Origin: Synura sp. LO234KE
Taxonomy: Eukaryota > Sar > Synurophyceae > Synurales > Mallomonadaceae
Reading direction: 5' to 3'
NCBI GenBank assembly: GCA_015143735.1
Contig: VKHC01000268.1
Location: 1 to 14,093 of the forward strand
DNA: 14,093 nt
A program made the translations under genes and the position numbers. Below the pieces are notes generated by a model, which saw nothing but the letters and a program-made list of their open reading frames with translations, was not told where the DNA came from and made no database searches. Below are positions 1 through 7,600 of this stretch, one piece after another (the first letter of the stretch is position 1; every line of letters starts with the position of its first letter).

Positions 1-87
1 GAAACTAAGCACCCCTATGAGCTAATTAGCAGATCACACTAGGTGTAGGGGCAGGGTGGACATATAATGATGACCTAAGCTGACACT
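1..87 (-). other. Presumed 3' flank or 3' UTR start of copy A
   Basis: This lies just downstream of the polyprotein stop (TAA, 88-90). It shows no poly(A), no simple-repeat tail and no target-site duplication. The 3' end of the element is therefore either an unrecognised sequence here or lies beyond the window edge. Confidence 0.4.
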
Positions 88-659
88 TTACTCCCCCACC
101 ACATCCTGGGAAACAAACTCCTCCGCCGGGTGACACAGAATGACAGGGTACACTACACTATCCACTGGGGTCATCGGCTCCTCAGGTGTTTCCTCCGCGG
201 GGGGTCCAGCAGGCTCCACGGCGTCCGGACATACTGCTTGTAGTCTCCTCTTCTCGGAGATGCGCGGTACCAAGGCAGAGTCCCGCATTCTGCGACGAGG
301 CCTCACCAGAGAACTGACAGGTCGGCTCCGAGGACGTCTGGGGGCGTCGTCCGATTCAGCATCGCAGTCGTAGGCATAAAGGCGCGTCGTGTGTGAGCGC
401 CGGGCAGGAAGATTGGTGAGGAGAGAGCCGTCTCCAGGAAGAAAGTCGGCGTCAAGGTTGTAGGGCGCGGGAGACGGTCGATTCCAGAAATCTTCCCACC
501 CAGGAAGGCGTGTCCAGGCGGGAGGAGGTTTGGATGGTGCAACAGTGGTGTCAGGGGTGCACGGCAGGGAGGCAGCAGGTTCAGGCGGTACAGAGGGGCT
601 GGACGGAGTCAGGGACAAAGGGTGGAGGAACGAGGTGAGGTGATGGTCTTGATCTGTTC
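88..659 (-). pseudogene. Proline-rich, charged C-terminal tail of the polyprotein (copy A)
   Basis: After RNase H the frame stays open for about 190 codons to TAA at 88-90. The first part is rich in Pro, Ser and Thr (TPSSPSVPPEPAASLP), then PAWTRLPGWEDFWNRP and a block LLTNLPARRSHTT (L codon at 418-420). An acidic stretch (YDCDAESDDAP), an arginine-rich stretch (RRPRSRPVSSLVRPRRRMR) and a Glu/Pro-rich end follow. No domain is recognised; it is probably disordered. Copy B has LTNVPA followed by an acidic run at 12723-12780, so the tail seems to be a genuine part of the element and not read-through into flank. Confidence 0.65.
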
Positions 660-1149
660 TTCGGCCGAGCTCCGCCAGCGTGTCGGCACGGTTGTTCCCT
701 CGGGCGTCGAGGGATTTGTCGGTACCGTGGGTCTTACCTTGTGGAAGAGTAGGAGGTGGCCCAGTTGACGAGCTGTGCGAAGTCTTTCGAGGCACCAGTA
801 GATGAGGGCTTTATTCGAGGACGACGAGAGGGGCGGGTCCGTGAGGTCGATGGCGTCAAGGGCATAGGTGCTGTCCGAGCATATCTCGTAGCTGGATGTA
901 GTGGATGGCAGTTGGAGACTGATCCAGGTGATGGCCTCGCCAATTGCGGTGAGTTCCCCTGTGTTGTTGCTACTAGCGGCAGCTCCATGGTAGGCAGGGT
1001 CCGCGATGTCAGAGATCACTCGGTCGTACTGCTCGTGGAGGGTGACGGCGGTAGTCCGTTCCAGGGCAAGAAATCCCCACCCAGCCAAGTCAGGGAGGCC
1101 GCACTTGTCGTCCGGTTTGCTGTGGGACCCATCCGTGTAAAGGCTGACG
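660..1149 (-). pseudogene. RNase H type I domain (copy A), split by a frameshift
   Basis: The domain would remove RNA from the RNA/cDNA hybrid. It begins VVSLYTDGSH with the first catalytic Asp (codon 1131-1133), continues through AGWGF and SSNNTGELTAIGEAI with the Glu (954-956), then EICSDSTYALDAI with the second Asp (873-875), and HLLLFHKV. After a one-base shift at 735-737 it resumes as KTHGTDKSLDARGNNRADTLAELG, holding the conserved His (727-729) and the last Asp (682-684). All four acidic residues of the DEDD set are present. The 59-residue spacing from first Asp to Glu is longer than in the compact bacterial enzyme. Only the frameshift obviously disables it. Confidence 0.92.
735..737 (-). 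other. One-base deletion in RNase H
   Basis: The upstream frame reads LLLFHKV and the downstream frame reads KTHGTDKSLD. Loss of the third base of the Val codon explains both. Copy B supports this: its VRPEHGRNDRSID runs through the same point in one frame. Confidence 0.8.
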
Positions 1150-2012
1150 ACCCTTGTGTCAGCAGCAAGGAGAAGGTCTTGGACGTGGCGAGCCCACTTG
1201 GCGACCCGTTGTGCTTCCGCTTGGACGGCGTCAGATTCGTCGAGGAACCCTTGAAGACGCCCATTGGAGAAGTGACGGAGTTGCAGGTTGGCCAGATCGT
1301 AGTCGGAATACAAACTAGGGGAGTGCCCGCGATAGACGACGTACCATTTGGAGCCTTTGGGGACGTCGTCCGCCCAGGGTCGCACCGCGGGGTCAAGGAC
1401 ATGCGAGCGCTCCGCCCAGATTCCGGAACGAAGTTGGTTGAGTTGGCGTACCAGCCGGAGGAACAGCGCATCCGCCTCCCGGACTGTGGGGTTGGGAAGA
1501 TGTTGGTAGATCGGGTAGAGACGGAGGCGATGAGAAAGAGTCAGGTCGCCCAGTGCTATTCTGTAGCCGTCTGCCTCTTGGTACAGCTGGAGGTGGGTAG
1601 CAGCAAGGAGAGCTTCGTTCCCAGTGAGGGTGGAGTTCTGCTTGAGGATCCCCTCCAGTAGCCGTGCGCGAGTGTCGGCAATGGCCGGGTGTGGGCATTC
1701 GCGATAGATGTGGTCGTAGAAGTCCATGGAGACAAGACAGAGTTTGCAATGCCCTTCCAGGCGCCACGCCTCCGAGTCGATGACCAAGTTTTTGACGCGA
1801 TTGCTCCCCACGCTCCAGTGCCGACGGTCCAGGTGCCGTATCCGGTGACCACGTTGTTGAATCGTCGCTTCTGGGATGCATGGGACTCTCGCACCAAGGC
1901 AGAACGTGTTGTCATTCCAGTAGGGCTGGGCACCCCTAGATTGGCGACTGAGGTCGCGGTCCGCAAGAGCGCGGAGCCGGCGAGAGGCATCCGTGACAGC
2001 CTCCGGAAAGTC
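1150..2012 (-). pseudogene. Zinc-motif region and pre-RNase H linker (copy A)
   Basis: This single open frame of about 290 codons starts around DFPEAVTDAS, passes PYWNDNTF (1914-1922 and below) and the CCHC motif at 1695-1748, then enters a linker containing YRIALGDL (1542-1565), PTVREADALFLRL, HVLDP, WADDVPKGSKWYVVYRG (around 1362-1373 and below) and GRLQGFLDESDA (from 1261 down). None of the linker blocks matches a named domain I know. All of them recur in the same order in copy B, so they are conserved parts of the protein and not filler. The frame runs directly into the RNase H domain. Confidence 0.8.
1695..1748 (-). other. CCHC zinc motif, CX2CX8HX4C
   Basis: The frame reads CKLC, eight residues, then HIYREC followed by P. 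This is the zinc-binding motif commonly found after the RT domain in LINEs, thought to help bind nucleic acid. All four ligands are intact. A decayed counterpart with HSIYRECP lies at 11100-11123 in copy B. Confidence 0.8.
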
Positions 2013-2601
2013 CGTCGTACGGCAGCCATTCCCCTCCTTGAAGCTGCAGGGTGAGTAGCTGAGAGAGGCTGCACGCGTCGTGTTGCGCAGGTGTGGGATG
2101 GAGGCACTCTGGACGCCAGTGACTGACCCAATAGCTTCCCGCCTTGGGCAATTTCCAGGACGACTGGAAGGTAGCCTGCCTTGGGAGTGGAGAGTAGACC
2201 TTGAAGCTAATGTTGATTCCCGCAAGGTCGTGGATGCGTCGCAATAAGGAGTTTTGCGTTACGTGTTTTAACGGGGTTCTGGCGGTGCCGCAGAGCCTTT
2301 GAAGGATGAATTTGTGGGGCACATGGATGTTTGCATCAATGTCACGGTAGTCGGCGACGGCTCGAAGGATGAGGGCATAGAGCAAGGTGCAGTGGGAGGA
2401 CGGGTGTGGAGTATATGGACAGTCACTGGTGTAGCGTTGAATTGACCATTCTCCCAGGTGATAGTTGGAAATGCCACCTATCAGTGGGTGCAAGTTAGGG
2501 GAGAGGGCAGTGTGCACAGTGGTGAGGGCGTGAGGGTGACCACTAAAGACGTCACAGGGTGGAGGGCGGTCAATCTCCCTTACTTCGGCAGGGGTTTCGA
2601 G
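2013..2601 (-). pseudogene. Polyprotein linker between RT thumb and zinc region (copy A)
   Basis: About 195 codons are open in the third register, with well-formed stretches such as LLYALILRAVADYRDIDANI and LQRLCGTARTPLKHVTQN. I recognise no domain. It sits where many RNase H-bearing LINEs have an alpha-helical connection between RT and RNase H. The frame is left near 2015: upstream reads QLQGGEWLPYD and the other register resumes at DFPEAVTDASRRLRALADRD. That second stretch has a counterpart in copy B (DF, then EA, then a basic stretch, then YW), which supports the placement of the shift. Confidence 0.6.
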
Positions 2602-2616
2602 GAGAGAGAGAGAGAG
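2602..2616. repeat. (GA)n microsatellite at a frame change
   Basis: An uninterrupted 15-base GA run (CT on the element's sense strand). The polyprotein changes register here: the upstream frame stops at 2570 and the next block reads through in another frame. Slippage in the dinucleotide tract is the likely cause of this frameshift. Confidence 0.75.
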
Positions 2617-3865
2617 TGGCCTCCCTAACCCAGGGGGTGGGCGTGTGAGTGATGTGGGTGATGAGACAGCTCTTGCAAACAAGTCGGTGGTCTTTCCGGC
2701 AGGTTTTGGACTGAAAGGCTGCAGAGTTGGGCATGGTGACCTGGAGGAGGCGCGCTTTGCAGTGGGGTGGGAAGAGGGCCGCATGTGTGTGTGTGGAGCA
2801 GACCGGACGTTGAGGGAGCGAGTTGGTGACCCCTTGTTTTATCACTAAGGCCTCTAGGGTCCAGGAGTAAATATCAATGGTGGGTGCAGCGCTTGGAGAC
2901 AAAGGAGGTGACATGGATACAATGGAGAACGTGGTCCTGGGCGACCCAAGGAGGGGAGCCGAGGTTTGAACGTGCCATACTTGTCCGACCGCGAGGTGAA
3001 TGGGAAGGAGAGGTGCGGGAACAGCGGGGAGAATGTTGGCGAGCCGCAAGGGAAGAACCGGGGTGTCTCTCCACTTAGAGCAAGAGTAGTTAGCGTCCAG
3101 AGTAAGCAGATCTTGCTGAGAGTGTATGCCCTCCCGATGGAGGAACTTGAGTTGGGAGTGTGTGAGGCCCGCCCTCCATGACGCGTCCAATAAACGATCA
3201 CAGACGGGGTCAGAGGGAGGGGGTGGGCCTGTGGCGAGGACACAGTTCCCCTCGAGGGAGTAATCGATGAGGCTGGAGATCCAGTACCCCGGACGGACCT
3301 TGGACAGGGAAAGGGTGCCGTCAGGAAGGGAGGTGGAGCCACGTTGCATGATGGAGTCGGAAGCCCAGCGTGTGTAGGGGTCTCCGTGCTGGTGGATGCG
3401 ATCCAAGAGGGCCAGTTTGCGGTCTTGGATAATTTTGGAAAGACGAGGGAATCCTTGCCCACCGGAGGATGTGGGTTGGAAGAGCGATTCATGTTGGGAG
3501 GCTGTCATGTTCTTAGAGATCCGATTGTATTCCCGGGCGAAGAGGGCGTCAAGGCGCTTGGTGTCGTCCAGGGACCAGTGAGAGAGGCCCCCGTAGTAGG
3601 CGACCTTGGCAATCACTGCACCACGAAGCACTTCAGACAGGGACGCCGCCGAGCCACGGGCACGGTGTACTTGCCGGATAATGGTGTGCAGCTCCTTGGT
3701 AATGATGGCAAGTTGGGTGCCGTCAGCAGACGCAGTGGTGTCGTACCAGACCCCCAGACTTTTGAAGCAATGTTCACGCTTAAAGGGCACCCAAGTCGGG
3801 CGCAAGGAGGAGCTGTAGATCCAGAGTCCGCGCGGGGTGCGATTGTCCTGATAGGCGTCTTGTTG
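2617..3865 (-). pseudogene. RT thumb and connection region (copy A)
   Basis: About 415 codons are open in one frame after the TAA. FKSLGVWYD at 3749-3766 and just below is the FxxLG motif that begins the LINE thumb. About 50 codons later comes YYGGLSHWSLDDTKRLDALF, the typical tyrosine, leucine and tryptophan pattern of the post-RT helices, then ESLFQPTSSGGQGFPRLS, which matches the common LxxPxxxGGxGxPxL signature. The following 200 codons are a leucine-rich linker with no family I recognise, including a Cys/His-rich patch (CRKDHRLVCKSC) near 2690. The same frame continues to a stop at 2570, but the next block is in another register, so the original frame was probably left at the GA tract. 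Confidence 0.85.
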
Positions 3866-3868
3866 TTA
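3866..3868 (-). other. In-frame TAA stop between RT palm and thumb
   Basis: The frame carrying FADDL reads HKLRTYRVS, then TAA, then QQDAYQDN, and continues in the same register into the thumb with FKSLGV. The stop interrupts an otherwise continuous frame. A single substitution, for example from CAA, AAA or GAA, would explain it. Confidence 0.85.
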
Positions 3869-4345
3869 ACTGACGCGATACGTGCGAAGTTTGTGTTCTG
3901 CTATGCGCATGCCGGTGACCGCAGCGAATCCGGAGACAAGTGCCGCTTTTCGTTGAAGTTGGGCAAGGGTGGCCGCGAAAGATTGGAGGTCATCCGCAAA
4001 GCACACGTCTGGTGCAGCGTATTGGTCTCCGTTGGCTTTCCGGAGTCGAAAGCCGCCATGGGGGTCGTCGTCTTCAAGAATCGAGAGAAGGATGTCGAAG
4101 ACAGCGACCCAGGTGAGGGGGCTGCTGACATCTCTCGTTGCCCACAGCCCATTTCTGCGTCGAAGTCAAGTCCCTCAAGTTCCATGAGTCCATCTTTAAG
4201 CCAGCAGGAGAATGAGTGCCCAGTGCGAACAACTGTGAGATTGTTGAGGTCGAGGAGGATGAGCCAGTTTGCGAGCGGTTCAGGCACCCCCAGTCGTCGC
4301 CACGCCAGGCGAAGAATTCTTAAGTGGATATAATAGTAGGAAACA
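3869..4345 (-). pseudogene. Reverse transcriptase palm fragment (copy A)
   Basis: This is the remaining catalytic part of the RT that would copy the element RNA at a nicked target. The upstream part reads RRLGVPEPLANWLILL (about 4255-4302), the usual helix before the central palm motifs. It runs in one frame to about 4140. After a one-base shift the next frame gives DVSSPLTWVAVFDILL (4132 downward), which is the LINE RT motif normally written QGDxxSP. It then gives FADDL at 3986-4000, the YxDD catalytic box with Phe for Tyr, followed by TGMRIAEHKL, the motif after the box. The first catalytic Asp motif is missing because the copy is truncated. The identity rests on motif order and spacing and is secure for the RT class. 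Confidence 0.88.
4133..4140 (-). other. Frameshift within the RT palm
   Basis: RT similarity leaves the frame ending in GCGQR and resumes one base out of register at DVSSP. The net change equals loss of one base. The exact base cannot be fixed within this short interval. Confidence 0.65.
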
Positions 4346-4680
4346 GCCCTTGAAAAGACATGTCTTGATACGCGACGTGGGAGGAAAATAAGCGAAATCG
4401 ACGAGATATCAATCTAGTCTAGCTACGACGCGAGAGGCGATAGTTTGCCTCCTATTGCTGAATCCAAGGTGGGCCGGCAGCTTGAGTCGAATACTCGTAA
4501 AGCCAGAAGAATATTCCTTTTGCAGTTGTGGGATGGAAAATCGCAGGAGAGTGTCACCGTGCGTGCGGGACGGGAATGGTCGTTAAGCGCTGGAGAAAGA
4601 CGAAGTCCTTCTATGCCACTTCCAGCTAGAGGTCAGAAGGCTCGCCCACAATATGACGGTTAAGAGTCATGGAACGAATG
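4346..4680. other. Transition zone beyond the truncated end of copy A
   Basis: RT similarity ends near 4345. The next 330 bases are less AT-rich than the DNA beyond. A 72-codon frame on the plus strand (4445-4663) has no ATG at its start and no motif I recognise. The minus strand shows no early RT motif or endonuclease motif. It may be host DNA or an unrecognised decayed part of the element. Confidence 0.4.
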
Positions 4681-7600
4681 CCCTTACGTCCCCGAAGATG
4701 CTTTTACTGCAAATCACTCGTTCTAGCAAAAAGTATCCCAAGAGCCACCGGAAATTCTCTGTGGGAAATACAACAGGTATTGCATTGAGATGGTTGGGGC
4801 ACGTTTCTGCCTTTACAATTGCTTATAGATGAGAAATATAATTGTACAACGGCTGTAACGCAAGCGTCCATGAAGCGCCTAGGCCGATGAACAGAGGATA
4901 TTTTCATGGGGCGCGCGATAGAACTTTCAGAGAACTCATTATGTAAAACTGGTTTGATTTGATGCTCTTCGGCTAATTCTTTCTGGTTAATTTAAGTCTA
5001 ATGCTTCATATGACACCGATGATGCTGTACATATCTCGTCTATATCGCGTACATAAGCGCTACTGAAATCTGCGTCGTAGGTCGTTGTAAACTTTCTGCT
5101 CAGAATTTACGCCTCTCTCCGTGATATAAAGTTCCATACCCATTATTTCCTAAAGTTGAAACGAGCTGTTTACCACCTTGAAGAGATAACTCTTTGAAAC
5201 ACCTAGGCATATTGATGTAACATGATATCTGAGACTAAAACAATTAGTACCACGTGAAGGAATATACACCAATACAGCACCATTATTTCAATTTCCTTGT
5301 CCTACGAATACTTCGAATTCATTTCAGCTAATACCTGGTATTTTTGATCTTTTCAACTTGAAAATTCTGTAGAGACAGCTTAATTCCCGCAGCCGACAAG
5401 ATGTTGCAAATTCAAATCTGTACTTCTTACCTCAAAATAGAATTCTGACGTATATAACCCCCTTCGCACAATGCATTTGTCATCTATTCTGTAACATTTG
5501 TGTTGAAAATTTTTCGGTTGTTTCCACACTGCGGGAATCAAGTTGTTGGTCATTTGCAATGCTTAAGTAATTTGCCCGCGCAAGCATGTACGTCCGTTAT
5601 CTCACGCGCTAGATAGTTTATTTGATGACCTTTCGACTTTTCATCCGATAAAATTCTACTAGGATGTTCTCCAAATTTAAGCGTCTTATAAGGTCATTGA
5701 TAATTTTATACACCACGACCTTCTAATGACGTTGGGTCCAATGCCACTGCTGGGAGCCATCACCTTTTCATGCATTCAAGCCAAGCAGTGTTGATGATCT
5801 CCAAAAAGAATAACCTTTAAGAGTGTTCCCATTTTATGTATGTAGACTATCGTGAATAAACTTACGTGATTAGCCCTTGCAAGGTATTTCCTACAGAGGA
5901 CATTTATTTCATTCTTCAGGCTGTTCTGCCAGTAGACATTTCATATCCGCAGTCCTTGCCAATCTGCCATGGCATAATCTCCACCATCATGTTGTAAATG
6001 GTCAAAATATAAATAGGTCTTTGCGGCGGACAGTGAACCCCCACCATCCATTTTTATGCGATTGAATCACGCGCCTGCATAACTCCTAGGAAAATTTAGC
6101 CACCAAATTCCACCTCTCCATTTGTGTCAGTGCTGCCTCTTTTTCGTCCTCCACTAGTTTGAGGAATAATTGGTACATTTATTGCTCTACCCAATGTCAA
6201 CTGTCCTATATCTATATTAGCTCCTACGCATCGCATAAATGAGAAAATATATATTGAACTCTTTCTCCAATGTAAACAGTAAATGATAGTATGCTTATCT
6301 TCGCTTTCAAAATTGTAATCACTCGCTCCGGGAACCACACCACCTTGCTACCTATGCCCAACAACGCCTATGGTACTCACGCATCCCTTCTGCAGTAAAT
6401 TGCATTCACTCATGGTCAGATAAATCAGCGTACCTTTGAGCGATATTTTACCCTGATTGTTGATGTCAGTTTCATTACATTATTCAACAGCCCCAAAACG
6501 TGAGTCATTAATTCTAACGTTACCTACATCGTAATATTCATTATTCTTATATGAAACCACGTTGCAGTTCTGTCTTGACGCATCGGCCTTGTCCCCCGCG
6601 GAGGGTAAGAGTCATGACGGGGTTCATTTGTTCCCTGTAAATTATCTTCAATACTTATTACTTTGTTCCCTGAAAAACTGAATCCCTGGGTGTTACTTAA
6701 GAACTACTCTCTCTTTGCACTTGTCTGAGTGCATTCTTGTTTCCTAATGCGTGAGTATAGATCTTCTTCCCTGTTCCAATTACACGTAGTGTACAAGGGT
6801 GGTTTTTGCTTTTGTAAACGTTATATCTTAGCCTCGAATGAGTTGAATAGTAGTTACCAAATTCTACGATTTCATGCGCGATATTAACCGATAGATAAAA
6901 GGAATCTGTGTAAACTTGATGTGGTTCGGCCTATTACTATCTTTCGCCTTTCAGTATTTAAATATTGCTTCAATCCAGAAAATGCGGAATCAACGCAATC
7001 AACAAGAGATAGCAATCATTGAATAATGGTTCGATTGACCTTTTTGATCATTCTACCTGCTGTCATTCTGCATAACATGCGTTGAATATTCCTCTAGCTC
7101 CCGTTCTCTATTGTGTACAATTGAATCCATGTACGTTTCCAAAAAATAACTTAGAAGGTTTTCAATTCCTCCCTTCGCGCTAGCAAAGATATTTCACAAC
7201 GATTTACCCTTCTTAACCTAATTTTGCTATCGGTTATGTTTTATATTTCAAATGCCTCGATTAGTGGGACAGAAGGCCACTATCATCGTATCTATTACTC
7301 GCCCAATCTAAATTCCTTAAAACTTTAATAATATTTGTCCATTTCAGTATATTGTCGCTATCGTTACCTGCAATCATCTTATGGTTGTCTGAACTTTTAC
7401 ATATCACGATTATTTTTCCATAGTAGTACGTTTAACGAACACTTCAAACTTACAAGCTCTCGATCAATTTAAGTGTATTGCAGTCACAATTAAGTTGGGC
7501 TCCCTGCAGGGAAGGGAGGAGGACCAAAGTTTGCTTCTTCCAAAAACCGATCTGCCCACTAACCATCGATGTTGTCTGATGGAGCGTTTCCTTTGAGATG

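Larger units (their letters stand above)
1..4345 (-). mobile_element. Copy A: 5'-truncated non-LTR (LINE-type) retrotransposon relic with RT and RNase H
   Basis: Read on the minus strand, the segment encodes in order the end of an RT palm, RT thumb, a long linker, a zinc motif, an RNase H domain and a long tail ending in TAA at 88-90. RT followed by RNase H in one polyprotein, with no protease, integrase or LTR visible, fits a LINE-like element of the RNase H-bearing kind (as in the I, Tad, R1 or RandI/Dualen groups); the clade cannot be fixed by eye. The endonuclease, any ORF1 and the first RT motifs are absent, so the copy is 5'-truncated near 4345, where recognisable RT homology stops. One in-frame stop and frameshifts near 4133-4140, 2602-2616, about 2015 and 735-737 make it a pseudogene. 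The long GC-rich open frames on the plus strand here are antisense shadows. Confidence 0.9.

Noticed and set aside
730-743. AAG|GTAAGA on the minus strand as a splice donor explaining the break in RNase H
   Set aside because: The domain resumes at once in the next register (KTHGTDKSLD) with no intron-sized gap, and copy B reads through the same place. A one-base deletion explains it better.
756-1661. A 301-codon open frame on the plus strand
   Set aside because: It is antisense to the RNase H and linker of copy A and has no recognisable motif of its own.
1689-2054. A 121-codon plus-strand frame opposite the zinc region
   Set aside because: It is antisense to the intact CCHC motif and its conserved surroundings, so it is a shadow frame.
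3866-3868. Stop codons read as amino acids (reassigned code), suggested by in-frame TAA or TAG in several open stretches
   Set aside because: Copy A has hundreds of codons with no TAA or TAG in place of Gln and ends at a TAA. Stops elsewhere include all three types, as expected for decay or noncoding DNA.
3344-4333. A 329-codon open frame on the plus strand
   Set aside because: It lies wholly antisense to the RT of copy A, whose motifs are clear on the minus strand. GC-rich coding DNA often leaves the opposite strand open. The plus-strand translation shows no domain.
7026-7040. A GGTTCGATT stretch resembling a tRNA B box
   Set aside because: No matching A box, acceptor stem or cloverleaf could be found around it.
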